40,228 bases of DNA from Streptomyces ureilyticus (GCF_011045025.1 NZ_JAAKZX010000076.1:1-40228), one strand, 5' to 3'; counted from the first letter of the stretch, positions 29,801 through 32,592 are shown. Made by a program: numbers and translations. Notes: generated from the sequence alone by a model not told the origin.

Positions 29801-30180
29801 TCGACACCTACCCGAGGGACCCGGGCGGGTCCGAGCGTCCCGAGGCGGAGCTACTCGACGGCCTGACCCCGCCGGAGGAGCTGGCGACCCTCACCCCGGC
29901 CCAACTCGATGCCGCGCAGGCCGTGTTGGTGAACAACGACCGCATCGCTGCCCGCCACACGCCGCGCGCCTTCCAAGGCGACCTCGTCTTCTGCCGTGCC
30001 CTGCGCCTGGAGGACGGCGAGACACGACGCGAGCCGGACCTGTGGCGGCCTTGCATCACCGGCCGCGTCGACGTCCACCCGGTCGACGCCACCCACAACG
30101 GCATGCTCGCCGACCGTCCGGCAGCTCATATCGGCCGCCTGCTGGCGGAGCTGCTGCGCACGGCCGACCAGACCGACTGA
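8896..30180 (+). CDS. Seven-module lipopeptide nonribosomal peptide synthetase
   Basis: A single 7094-residue cytoplasmic assembly-line enzyme. The domain order read from core motifs is Cs-A-T-E, C-T, C-A-T, C-A-T, C-A-T, C-(decayed A)-T, C-A-T-TE. Carrier serines are S980, S1938, S2970, S4024, S5039, S5755 and S6811. Five A domains carry full adenylation motifs (YTSGSTGRPKG type, YGPTE type, NGKxDR). Only module 1 has an epimerization domain, so residue 1 should be D. The thioesterase triad Ser6943/Asp6970/His7067 is intact, so the chain can be released as a ring or linear acid. The gene starts two bases after the carrier protein stop. The product is unknown; predictions are lipid, D-residue, X, Ser-like, Asn, Asn, X, unusual residue. 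The individual modules are listed separately. Confidence 0.95.
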   Translation: MSTTETTPDAGLPLTAAQHGVWVAQRLDPDSPLYTCGVYFDVPGPVDRELLARAVARAVAETEALRLRFHEDFHSDVHGEGETVRQAVDPSIPGELGYVDVADAADPATAARVWIDADQTRPMRPTGDRLFAHTLLRLGPDRHWLHFRYHHILLDFYGQVLYCRRLLQIYTALAAGQEPQDSGFGTLRDVLADEDAYLGSPRRERDGAYWQGEFADLPESTELGTGATGLALDLLGGAVRLPEETAWRMRGLTGSRWSVPVIAAMAAHTHRVTGAQDVLVRTFMAARLSPHALATPAMLVNDVPLRVRVDGSTTFAELLDRVAARLSEAARHQRYPHDDLRRDLTAAAHPGTLGGPSVNILSFAATRLPFGPVEAEAHQLASGPVRDLALHAYGDPEAGDGIELTLNAHPGRFTPETAAAHRDRYLRLLTTATERPDLPIGALDLLDDAERERFHHLNDTGHDTDGRLLVDLFEERAAQNPAAEAVVFEGERLTYGELNARVNRMAHALRRAGVGPESRVAVQLPRSVDLIVALWAVLKSGAAYVPVETGYPADRIAYVLADSRASFVIDEETVREPGAGEPDTDPGVAVRGDNAAYVLYTSGTTGRPKGTLITHVAIANLLAWMQDEYRLTPADRVVHKTPIGFDVSVWEVFWTLTRGATLVVARPDGHRDPAYLARLVRDEQVTIIHFVPAMLGLFLDEYETVASLRMVSCGGEALPAPLAERFHRECGAQLHNSYGPTEFSVTATSRACALGEPVTIGVPTHNSRAYVLDPALKPVPAGVPGELYLAGVQLARGYLDRSAQTAERFVADPCGPSGTRMYRTGDLVRRRADGELEFAGRADDQVKINGQRVEPAEVEAVLASVPGVRQAVVVVHDTAAGARQLVGYVTGDPSADPRAWLADRLPDHMVPVAVLTLPSIPLTPNGKVDRRALPAPALEKSSGRAPETAAERVLHDIAAGLLGRPELGVDDDLFGLGADSIHAIQLVSRARRQGLALTPQDVFDHPTVARLATVAADASAPEREAHDEPVGEFPVTPMERRLAERGGPTAGFAQSLLLTTDPGLTYELLRGALQAVLDRHYALRMRGRIIRPVGAVRAEDCLVRAVDGDMEGQRESARKALSPDDGVMVRAVWFDAGPTEPGRLLLVLHHLVVDGVSWRILLPDMAEALTAAAADRAPDLSPAGTSVRRWAGHLAALADDPGTQAELPLWTELLAAEEPVLGARPLDPAQDVYATARTVTVTVPAALTDTLLTTLPAAHRATADDILLSALSAAVQRQRGEGPVLVDLEGHGRDHLPAGFDLSTTVGWFTRIHPVRLGPGTDTGPHSIRRTKEELRAVPHGGRGHDLLHDHLAHLPAPQIAFNYLGRLDADDLGGWRLADGTDAVRLLADDGLACAHALEIDAYVRDGSLTAVWTYPEGVLTEEEVRALADAWTGALAELATHTRGALSVSDVPLVRVTQEELDRFRGAADVLPLSPLQEGLLFLAMYEPDDPYVGQLVLQIDGGYDHDRMRTAATALLHRHPHLRVAFRSRSAGAPVQVVPDTVRLPWEEREEADLEAFLARDRARGFSVVRPPLLRFTALGNHLVLTHHHLLLDGWSLPLLVHELCTLYGGGEPPAAAPYRDYLAWLTAQDRQAATEAWREELAGLAAPTLLAPAGAASDGHGVHEVALPEAVTDALTAVAREHRLTLNTVVQGLWALLLSGLTGRDDVTFGATVSGRPAELPGTETMVGLFVNTLPVRVRIERDEPLTALLDRLQRGQRALHPHQHASLAEITRATGFDALFDTVIAFENYPMSDGIEAGGLRLASAELVERSHYPVSLSVFPGAQLTLKFAYLTGVLDPAAVERLADRLTELLGRSADGLGVPVGELSVIGDEDRLLVIGDRAMAQGTGQAPAKAGGGVPRTHEEETLCRIVAEVLGIDHVGVDDEFFALGGTSILMIRLVHRVRDEFGVDLSLRDVFAAPTVAGVAERLTAAGPQAKRITANERPDRIPLSFAQERMWFLQRLQRGSGTYNIPLAVRLTGTLDADALGAALADFAARHEALRTVYPEDEQGPYQVVLPADTTFTMEFVRDSDPDLAASAARPFDLTRDLPLRATLYETGPDTYVLLFVVHHIAADGASLRAIADDITFAYRARLAGETPEFAELPVQYPDFAVWQRDSLAADLPRQAEYWKQALDDLPPEVTFPGDRPRPAVATHRGDHVEFPVVPELYQRILDLAGRTRTTPFMILQSAVSLLLTRLGAGEDIPLGGVIADRPDSALDDVVGVFINTLVYRFDTSGDPRFEELLLRVRETGLAAYAHQGVPFERLVEELNPERSRSRHAFFQVMLAWLDLTEARFELTGVTADPGPVTSGTAKFDVHFDCHFDGAGGLLCRLEYTTDLYDRRTAESFAARFVRVLDAVTADPALRLSEVDVLGDAERSLVLERWNETAVRFDDEGADGIKGVKGSVVGLFEAYAARNPHAEAVRFEGESVTYGAFNTRVNRLAHALRERGIGPESRVAVMLPRSVDLMVALWAVLKAGAAYVPIDTGYPADRIAYILADSGARLLVSERDVDGFERIAPDADGSAENPGVTAHGDNAAYVIYTSGSTGRPKGTVNTYAGMANRLWWMQRDHRLTAGERVVQSTPVSFDVSVWEVFWTLMYGGTLVVARPDGHRDPLYLERLMQEESVAVVHLSASMLGAYLAETRLPESVRLVVSGDEALPAELVRRFHDDSSAVLLNAYGPTEAAVDVTAWAAPADTETVLIGGPVANTRAYVLDATLAPAAPGAPGELYVEGVQLARGYLDRPGLTAERFVASPYGPPGARMYRTGDVARWTADGELEYLGRADNQVKLRGFRVELGEIEDALADHPAVAQAAAAVHGQWLVGYVVPASPDLPVDAEALRDRLAGRLPEYMVPAQIVELEDMPLTPNGKLDRKALPVPELTHASGRGPRTPQEEILCGLFAEVLGAPEVSIDDDFFALGGHSLLVTRLASRIRAVLDVDIELSVVFEATTVAKLSARLGVTGPRRSGVVALPREGRLPLSYAQERLWFLHRFEGPSPTYNLPVSLRLSGALDVPALTAALADVAGRHEALRTVFAEDVQGPHQVVLQPSAVAPLAVVRTDEDALDARLAEAVRTPFDLAAEPPLRATLFDLGGDDYVLLLVLHHIAGDGASMAPLARDIAEAYAARTRGEEPAWAELPIQYADFSVWQRAALGSADDPDSELTRQLGHWRTALAGLPEQLELPFDRPRPARPTHRGDTVPFAVTPEIHEALLQLARERHTTVFMVVHAALAVLLHRLGAGDDIVIGSPIANRTDDALTPLIGYFANNLVLRTDLAGDPDFTEVLRRVRAADLAAYAHQDVPFERLVEAVNPVRSTSRHPLFQTNLNFHTADQQRVLDLAVDLPGLSARVQPVASPAAKFDLSFFLSERPEGGVTGFLEFATDLFDRHTAARIAERFAGLLAAVAAEPGRPVREFDIVFAEERRQLLTEWNSTAHELPSGTLTDLVEAQVARTPHAPAVAHGATGLSYAELDARANRMARHLASLGAGPERYVAVLLPVSEDIPVTLLAALKTGAGYLPLDPAHPADRLAFMLGDIAPVAVVTTAELADTVGSLTAAPVVLPDDPTIGRQPSEPLTGIVRRPGHSAFVIFTSGSTGRPKAVVVEHRSLVAYLAWATHEYESLRRRVLVHSPVSFDLTATGLFGPLISGGCVELVRWTSSGPDPEAAVARPDFVKATPSHLHLLGVVPDEYSPSGQLVLGGESLLGDVLDAWRARHPGVTVLNEYGPTETTVGCSLFRIEPGDAVPPGVITIGTPAWNTRMYVLDALFRPAPVGTAGELYVAGDLVTRGYHGRPGLTAGRFVANPYGPPGSRMYRTGDVARWTAAGRLEFVSRVDDQVKIRGFRIELGEVEAMLTAQPGIDRAAVVVREDQPGDKRLVAYVVAEPGVPADPAALRAAAAQALPDYMVPAAFVPLETLPFTPNGKIDRRALPAPDRAAGQPDKTPVEGLQRQVADIFAAVLGVSEVGPDDNFFWLGGHSLLVAQLVNRVRADFGAELSIRDVFDRPTVAGVAELLGARAGQGARPALVRRDRPERLPLSAAQRRMWFLDRLEGPSETYTIPIVLRLTGRLDADALRAAFGDVVRRHEVLRTVIAEDAEGPHQVVTDSEPPLAVVLCEPSGFADAVAHAARVPVALDRELPVRATLFSDGQREHVLLLLIHHIAGDGASMRPLADGLSTAYAARLDGREPDWAPLPVQYADYALWQGELPGDQLEFWTAELAGLPEQTELPTDRPRPAAMSYRGGTVSFTVAAELRERAERLGRERDASAFMVAHATLVTLLARLGAGDDIVVGSPVEGRPDSALDDLVGLFANTLVLRADASGNPAFAELLDRVRRADVAAYAHAEVPFEQLVEELNPKRSRSRHPLFQVMLTFNEHSTPPTLPGLTVAPADAPGDRAKFDLSFTLTQNAAGGWDGTVEYAADLFDRTTAERVAEQYPRLLNTAVTDPARPIYALDLLTEAEREELLVRWQGDTAGGTDRTLPELFEAQVAQTPDAVAAVSDGTTLTYDGLNRRANRLARHLNALGAGPESVVAVVLPRRADTLAVLLAVLKAGAAYLPIDPANPAARIDSLAADAGARLVVTESVLADWAPALDAYADGDPGVPVHPRQAAYLIYTSGSTGRPKGVVVEHTSLAAYLSRAAELYPAASGEAVVHSSLAFDMPVTTLFAPLISGGRVRFGDLDEHTERPDLLKITPSHLKLLETLPDRTSDARNLVIGGEALDGDLLQRWRERHPDALIVNEYGPTEATVGCVVHEIAPGDQLTPGSVPIGRPLAGARVYVLDAYLRPVPDGVWGELYLAGPQLARGYAGRPGQSAVRFVADPFGPAGSRMYRVGDRARWSHGGVLEFAGRVDDQVKIRGYRVEPGEIEAALTALDQISAAAVVAREDRPGDLRLVAYVVPAALPLTVDAVRTVLAASLPAYLVPSAFVELDRIPLTPNGKLDRRALPAPQAAHTTGRGPRTEREEALCGLFAEVLGVPEVGVDDDFFALGGHSLLATVLANRIRAELGLSVELRQLFDTPTVAALAETLPEAAWPEPVTAAERPDRLPLSYAQERMWFLGVLDGPSDAYNVPVALRLTGEVDLTALCAALADVVARHEPLRTVYVGDAQGPRQVVLRADAAAPDLTVRSVTAEELPEALAEAARHRFDLARTGPLRAWCLTLSEREYVLVLVVHHIAVDAVSMAPLARGLSEAYTARLAGQAPNWRPLDVGYADYALWQRRALGSESDDGSGIARQLRHWTELLSGAPAQLPLPLDRPRPAVASRRGDAVGFTVPAELHEALIGLARREDATLFMVLHAAFATLLAGHGAGDDIVMGTPVAGRTDAAVHDLVGLFVNTLALRTDTGGAPTFAELLRRVRATDLDAYAHQDVPFERVVEALNPERSTAQEPVVQVTLMLDNTGGSVALDLPGVAVAEEPLSAPTAKFDLSLSFLHRPDGTLDGEFVYATDLFDRVSVERLAERLTHLLSAVTTDADVPLSGLSLLTSEDRRALLSAGGDRTGMPDGVRAHVLDASLRPVPPGVPGELYLAGPEAALAQCAPADGDAGRFVADRSGSRLYRTGELARCTVDGHLEPLGRAEDLVILRGFRVNLNEVRTALLGLPEVAEAEVAVDGDADRRTLVAQVVPAPGHRFDRAALRAGLAELLPGYQVPSRIVVADDPASYGDDDGPRTARAPRTPHESILCGLFAGVLGVPEVSVDADFFEYGGNSLGAIRLVSRIRSVLGVDLPLRAIFLAPTPAGVAARLDGAAAARPAVEAGQRPDRLPLSYPQQRLWFLHRYEGPSATYNIPLALRLTGPLDADALSAALTDVVARHESLRTVLAEDEDGAYQIVLPADATTASLTVRTVTPDEVPDRIAEAAAYAFDLTAEIPLRAWLFEQAADDAVLLLLVHHIAGDAESLRPLADDLAAAYRSRLAGRPPRWAPLRVQYADFALWQNHILGDAGDPESHSGRQLAYWCEVLTGLPEELNLPADRPRPAHATGTGAAVPLEIGPELHQRLAEVAEAHGSTVFMALQAALAALLTRLGAGEDLPIGVPTAGRGDEALDGVVGFFLNTLVLRTDTSGDPAFAEILGRVRRTALDAYEHQDLPFEHIVEALNPARSAARHPLFQVMLSFRNNAEARFELPDLTVEPLPAGLPSAKFDLSFSVTEQFDTQGAPAGLSGEIQYATALFDEETVARLGERLLLLLDGAVREPDTPIGALEVLLPDERRALLVDWHATAITEPPATLASLFEHTVAAHPDALAVIAGDTSVTYAELNRRANQLAHLLIGEGVGPESVVALALPRSLDLLVAAHAVAKAGAAYTPVDPDNPASRTAGMLQDAGAAAVLTTAAHATAFPAEAPLVVLDDPATAARIAAARDTDPTDADRVAPLRQGNAAYVMFTSGSTGRPKGVVVSQASVVNHLRWLQHAYGLTPEDRVLQKTPIAFTVSVWELFWPFQAGATTVVAEPDGHRDPHYLARTIARHAVTTVHFVPSMLEILLVEGRREEFASLRRIFVGGEALSRDLYDRCTAAWGVPLHYKYGSTEVTCDATVWDPETEPGDRPLVTIGRPIDNTRAYVLDAALRPVPPGVPGELYIAGAQVTRGYAGQPVLTAERFVPNPYETGALMYRTGDLVKWDREGRLHFVSRADQQLKVRGIRVEPGESEAALTEQPGVRRAVVVLRDETLVAYVTGDADPDELRRRLASRLPAHLVPAFVVPLSELPYNANGKVDRAALPAPDRTPTGTGRAPATEDEHLLCDLFADALGLPEVGVDDDFFALGGHSLLATRLITRIQRKLDVRLTVRALFEAPTVASLAVRLRSGDEAEHDPLAMLLPLRTGGTGTPVFCMHPLGGLSWIYANLARHLDARHPVYGLQAAGLDGHSERAGSIRDMAAQYVARIREVRPHGPYRLVGWSFGGLVTQEMAVQLQEAGEEVELLMLLDTYPRDPGGSERPEAELLDGLTPPEELATLTPAQLDAAQAVLVNNDRIAARHTPRAFQGDLVFCRALRLEDGETRREPDLWRPCITGRVDVHPVDATHNGMLADRPAAHIGRLLAELLRTADQTD
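8926..13260 (+). other. NRPS module 1: starter C, A1, T1, E
   Basis: Starter C (about residues 11-452) should join the acyl group to residue 1; its active-site motif reads HHILLDF (150-156), keeping the second His and the Asp but lacking the usual Gly. A1 (about 469-935) has YTSGTTGRPKG, YGPTEFS and Lys927 in NGKVDRR; its specificity code reads D-V-W-H-V-C-S-V-T-K, which begins like Ser codes but is not a known match. T1 ends in LGADS980, the form typical of carriers preceding epimerization. The E domain (about 1030-1455) has HHLVVDGVSWRIL (His1149/His1150) and FNYLGRLD. The product is predicted to be an acylated D-amino acid. Confidence 0.9.
13306..14830 (+). other. NRPS module 2: C-T, no adenylation domain
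   Basis: The C domain (about residues 1471-1882) opens with LPLSPLQEGLLF and has HHLLLDGWS, the form of domains that accept a D-residue donor after epimerization. It runs into a normal C-A linker (LSVIGDEDRLLVIGD), but after only about 25 residues the sequence enters a carrier domain with GGTS1938. No adenylation motif lies between. The carrier looks intact, so an amino acid must come from elsewhere, either a separate A domain or a neighbouring module, unless the module is skipped. Ramoplanin and enduracidin synthetases have comparable A-less modules served in trans. Confidence 0.9.
14860..17930 (+). other. NRPS module 3: C-A-T, Ser-like code
   Basis: The C domain (about residues 1991-2432) has HHIAADGAS. 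A3 (about 2451-2927) has YTSGSTGRPKG, FDVSVWEVFW, LVVSGDE and YGPTEAAVD, giving the code D-V-W-H-V-S-A-V-D-K, close to Ser codes of the type DVWHLSLIDK; a related small polar residue such as diaminopropionate cannot be excluded. T3 carries GGHS2970. A1 and A3 share long near-identical stretches (for example around 11245 and 17213), suggesting duplication or gene conversion. Confidence 0.85.
17950..21085 (+). other. NRPS module 4: C-A-T, Asn code
   Basis: The C domain (about residues 3024-3479) has HHIAGDGAS. A4 (about 3489-3982) has FTSGSTGRPKA, FDLTATGLF, VKATPSHL, LVLGGES and EYGPTETTVG, giving the code D-L-T-K-V-G-E-V-G-K. This differs by one position from the well-known Asn code DLTKLGEVGK; Asp codes have His where this has Glu. 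T4 carries GGHS4024. Either Asn or 3-hydroxy-Asn is predicted, the latter because an Asn hydroxylase-like gene follows the synthetase. Confidence 0.87.
21115..24130 (+). other. NRPS module 5: C-A-T, Asn-like code
   Basis: The C domain (about residues 4077-4515) has HHIAGDGAS. A5 (about 4527-4995) has YTSGSTGRPKG, FDMPVTTLF, LKITPSHL, LVIGGEA and EYGPTEATVG, giving the code D-M-T-K-V-G-E-V-G-K, also Asn-like with Met at the second position. T5 carries GGHS5039. Two consecutive Asn-type modules beside a single Asn hydroxylase suggest one site takes Asn and the other hydroxy-Asn, but the sequence does not say which. Confidence 0.83.
24160..26280 (+). other. NRPS module 6: C, truncated A remnant, T
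   Basis: The C domain (about residues 5089-5537) has HHIAVDA (His5220-Ala5226), with Ala replacing the last Gly of HHxxxDG. About ten residues after the C-A linker the frame jumps to a late adenylation segment, AHVLDASLRPVPPGVPGELYLAG, here split as AHVLDASLRPV and GELYLAG. The ATP-binding loop, the specificity pocket and YGPTE are all missing. The remnant (about 5549-5715) is itself decayed: YRTGEL replaces YRTGDL, RAEDLVILRGFRV lacks the usual lysine, and the NGKxDR lysine motif has become an Asp-rich stretch. T6 carries GGNS5755 and looks intact. The reading frame is kept throughout. Confidence 0.88.
26310..30177 (+). other. NRPS module 7: C-A-T-TE with unusual A pocket
   Basis: The C domain (about residues 5807-6265) has HHIAGDA (5937-5943), again Ala for Gly. 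A7 (about 6274-6765) has FTSGSTGRPKG, FTVSVWELFW, VHFVPSM, IFVGGEA and YGSTEVTCD, giving the code T-V-W-H-F-G-K-C-D-K. Thr6475 replaces the Asp that normally binds the substrate amino group, and YGPTE is YGSTE, so the substrate may not be an ordinary alpha-amino acid. NGKVDR is present. T7 carries GGHS6811. The thioesterase (about 6859-7094) has GWSFGG with Ser6943, Asp6970 in LLMLLD and His7067 in THNGML. Confidence 0.88.
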
Positions 30181-30217
30181 CCAGGCCGACCTGCCTGGCC
30201 GACCGAATACACCGACC

Positions 30218-30244
30218 CGGCAGGCCCGTCGAACGGGCCTGCCG
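30218..30244 (+). terminator. Intra-operon hairpin between NRPS and mbtH genes
   Basis: A perfect 12-bp stem, CGGCAGGCCCGT with ACGGGCCTGCCG around a 3-base loop, lies 38 bases after the synthetase stop and just before the mbtH ribosome site. There is no T tract. It could partly terminate transcription, protect the 3' end of the very long upstream message, or modulate mbtH translation. A smaller 6-bp hairpin (30181-30186 with 30193-30198) precedes it. Confidence 0.6.
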
Positions 30245-30263
30245 CCCCGGAAAGGAAGCAACG

Positions 30264-30473
30264 ATGACCAACCCCTTCGAGAACCCCGACGGCGTCTACC
30301 GGGTCCTGGCCAACGACGAGGGCCAGCACTCCCTGTGGCCCGACTTCGCCGACGTGCCCGCCGGCTGGAGCACCGTCTTCGGCCCCGAAAGCCGGGCCGC
30401 CTGCCTGGAGTACATCGAGCGCGAGTGGACCGACCTGCGCCCGAAGAGCCTTGTCGAAGCCATGGGCGAGTGA
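30264..30473 (+). CDS. MbtH-family NRPS accessory protein
   Basis: This 69-residue protein has the full MbtH signature: NDEGQHSLWP, PAGWSTVFG, ACLEYIE and WTDLRPKSL, with the invariant tryptophans. MbtH proteins bind adenylation domains of the synthetase and make them soluble or active. The ATG start is preceded by AAAGGAAG (30251-30258). It lies directly downstream of the synthetase in the same direction and most probably serves its A domains. Length and motifs are normal for the family. Confidence 0.96.
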   Translation: MTNPFENPDGVYRVLANDEGQHSLWPDFADVPAGWSTVFGPESRAACLEYIEREWTDLRPKSLVEAMGE

Positions 30474-30511
30474 CGAACAGCCACTGAGCGGAAAGCAGAG
30501 GGAACACGCAC

Positions 30512-31528
30512 GTGAGCAGCGTCGAAGTGATGCCGTCGGCGGCCGGTACTGCACTGTCGCCGGTCGGCCCGGGGGACGGGACGCACCGCCTCGGCACCCC
30601 CGAGTCGGCCGCGCTGAGCCTGGTGACCCGGGGCCTGCTGGACCGGGCGGGGGAGAGGGTCGACGACCCCGACTGGGTGGCCCGCGCCCGCCACGCCTGG
30701 GAGGACGCGCCCGCCGAAGTACGGCGCCTGATGAGCCAGTTCCGCAGGCACTCCGGCCCGGACGGTGCCCTCGTCCTGCGAGGGCTGCCCATCGGCGCCC
30801 CTGACCTATCGGCCACGCCCGTGCTGAAGGGCTCGGTGCAGTGCGTGCCGTCGCTTCCGGCGGCGACGCTGCTGCTGTTCGCGGCCGGGCTCGGCGACCC
30901 GGCCGCGTTCGCCGCGGAGAAGTCCGGGGCCCTGGTCCAGGACGTGGTGCCAGTGCCCGGCCAGGAAGAGGTGCAGGGCAACGTCGGCTCGGTGGAGCTG
31001 ACCTTCCATACGGAGAACGCCTTCCACCCGCACCGCCCCGACTATGTGATGCTGCTGTGCCTGCGGCCCGACCACGAGGGCATCGCGGAGCTGCGCACCA
31101 GCTGCATCCGACGTCTCCTGCCCCTGCTCACGCCCCCTACCCGCGAGGCCCTCACCCGCCCCGAGTACGTCACGGAGGCGCCCCCGTCCTTCGGCCTGTC
31201 CGGCGAGGGCACCGTGCGCGCGGTGCTCACCGGCGACCCGGAGGACCCCGACCTGTGCTTCGACGAGGCGGCCACCCGGGGCGTGACCGACGCGGGCCGC
31301 GCGGCCCTCGCCGAGCTGAGCGAGGTCGCGCACCGGACGTACACCGGTGTGCTGCTGGGCCCCGGTGACCTGGCGATCGTCGACAACCGGGTCACCCTGC
31401 ACGGGCGTTCGGCCTTCACCCCCCGTTACGACGGCCAGGACCGCTGGCTCCAGCGCACGTTCGCCTTCTCGGACCTCCGCCGCTCCCGCGACCACCGGCC
31501 CGGCGACGGAACGGTCCTGGTCAAGTGA
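30512..31528 (+). CDS. AsnO/VioC-type 2-oxoglutarate-dependent hydroxylase
   Basis: This 338-residue enzyme resembles the clavaminate synthase-like group that includes AsnO (L-Asn 3-hydroxylase) and VioC (L-Arg 3-hydroxylase). These use Fe(II), oxygen and 2-oxoglutarate to hydroxylate the beta carbon of a free amino acid before it enters the synthetase. The iron ligands are visible as His166-Thr-Glu168 in FHTENAF and the distal His297 in VTLHGRSAF; Arg315 in DRWLQR is the probable 2-oxoglutarate contact. The start is GTG at 30512 with an AGAGGGA ribosome site. With two Asn-type modules in the synthetase, L-Asn is the likely substrate; the family alone does not fix it. It is the last intact gene of the operon. 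Confidence 0.88.
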   Translation: MSSVEVMPSAAGTALSPVGPGDGTHRLGTPESAALSLVTRGLLDRAGERVDDPDWVARARHAWEDAPAEVRRLMSQFRRHSGPDGALVLRGLPIGAPDLSATPVLKGSVQCVPSLPAATLLLFAAGLGDPAAFAAEKSGALVQDVVPVPGQEEVQGNVGSVELTFHTENAFHPHRPDYVMLLCLRPDHEGIAELRTSCIRRLLPLLTPPTREALTRPEYVTEAPPSFGLSGEGTVRAVLTGDPEDPDLCFDEAATRGVTDAGRAALAELSEVAHRTYTGVLLGPGDLAIVDNRVTLHGRSAFTPRYDGQDRWLQRTFAFSDLRRSRDHRPGDGTVLVK

Positions 31529-31621
31529 GCGCCCGAGGGAGCGGGTTACGCAGGACACGGATGTCTCCGGCACGAGCATGTGAAGACGAGCGTGTGATGC
31601 CGACTACGAAAGGTACGTGCT

Positions 31622-31944
31622 GACACGGCCGGCGGCCTGGTGCAGTCGCTGGATCTGCACACCGCCGCCAAGGCCGAGTTCCTGGAGCGGTTCACCGAAG
31701 TGGTGCTCCAGCCGCGGGGGTTCGGGGACCATGTGGTGCAGTTCCTGGCCCCGCGGGGACTCTCGTCGTCGAGGCGGCCCTGAAGCTGGCCCGTAAGGTC
31801 ACCGGGCGCACCAACGTGATCGCCTTCACCGGGGGCTTTCACGGCGCGTCCCTGGGCGCGCTGGCCGCGACCTCGTCCCCGCTGCTGCGCGGCGCGGCCG
31901 GGTGGTCTGCCCCGGTGCATCATCAGATGCGCATGAGACCTTGA
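31622..31944 (+). pseudogene. Remnant of 2,4-diaminobutyrate aminotransferase (EctB/DABA-AT type)
   Basis: Two adjacent frames encode an internal piece of a class III aminotransferase. The first reads SLDLHTAAKAEFLERF, then VVQFLAPRG, and stops at 31782 after a frameshift near 31757. The other frame continues with EAALKLARKVTGR, NVIAFTGGFHG and LGALAAT, which match the block of L-2,4-diaminobutyrate:2-oxoglutarate aminotransferases. The N-terminal part and everything after about 110 residues, including the PLP lysine region, are missing. These enzymes make 2,4-diaminobutyrate for ectoine or for peptide antibiotics. Its place directly after the lipopeptide operon suggests a lost precursor gene, but it could come from an ectoine locus. 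Confidence 0.75.
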
Positions 31945-31984
31945 CAGTCAGGCCGCGTCCCTCTCCGATTCAGCTGTTGGGCCG

Positions 31985-32178
31985 GCTCGCCTTCGGCCCC
32001 GACAGCTGTCCGTAACCCGCAGGGGCTCGCCTTCGACCGCAACGGGCGGCTGTGGTCGGCCGAGTTCGGCAACACTCGGTTCGACGAACTGAACCTGATC
32101 AAGCCCGGCGCCAACTACGGCCGGCCCACCTGCGAGGCCTCGCCCAGCGCCATCGCCGACAACGTCGTCTCCATGGCC
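31985..32178 (+). pseudogene. Fragment of PQQ-dependent sugar dehydrogenase
   Basis: From 32011 one frame reads NPQGLAFDRNGRLW, AEFGNTRFDELNLI and KPGANYGRPTCE, which match the conserved region of soluble PQQ-dependent glucose/sorbosone dehydrogenases. Only about 55 residues remain; both ends are lost. It is not expressed as a functional enzyme and is a scrap left by deletion or insertion-sequence activity. Confidence 0.65.
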
Positions 32179-32278
32179 GCACAGCGCGGCCGGCGCCTGT
32201 GGCGCATCCTCCCTCGCCTCGGGGCTCCTCCTCGTCCACGTCATGGCGTGGTCCTGCCGCCATCGTCACCCCCGGCGC

Positions 32279-32306
32279 GGCGCTCTCCCGTGGCCGGGAG
32301 AGCGCC
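32279..32306. terminator. Perfect 12-bp hairpin, terminator-like
   Basis: GGCGCTCTCCCG (32279-32290) pairs perfectly with CGGGAGAGCGCC (32295-32306) around the loop TGGC. No T tract follows. It may be a terminator retained from one of the genes whose remnants surround it. Confidence 0.55.
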
Positions 32307-32359
32307 CGTGACGCCGAGGGCCCACTACTCCGCTGAGGTTCCCCTCCTACTGTGGAGAC

Positions 32360-32490
32360 CGTGCCGAGCAGGTCGAGGGGCTGACGGCGCGCTACCAGCA
32401 CCGCAGTCCGCTGCTGCAGCACCTGGTGGAGATGGCCGGGGTGCTCCTCGCCGGCCGGGGCGGTGCCCGGCTGCTGCAGATCCTGAAGGT
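32360..32490 (+). pseudogene. ISL3-family transposase fragment
   Basis: One frame reads RAEQVEGLTARYQHRSPLL, then VEMAGVLLAGRGGARLLQILK, a conserved block from the N-terminal half of ISL3-family transposases. About 43 residues remain and there is no start, catalytic region or end. The better-preserved ISL3 remnant at 37949-38778 covers the C-terminal half of the same family. Confidence 0.65.
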
Positions 32491-32592
32491 GAGATCCTCA
32501 CCTCCCTGGACCGACTGGCGGCCGCCACCAGCCAGGATGCCGACGACGTCCACATTGCCCTCGCGGAGCTCGTTCAGTCCGGGGACGCCCGC
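32491..32592 (+). pseudogene. Unidentified short coding-like fragment
   Basis: The rightward frame reads EILTSLDRLAAATSQDADD, then VHIALAELVQSGDAR, which has the look of a small helical or winged-helix protein segment. I do not recognise the family. It lies between the ISL3 scrap and the broken CBS gene and, if real, is another truncated remnant. Confidence 0.25.
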
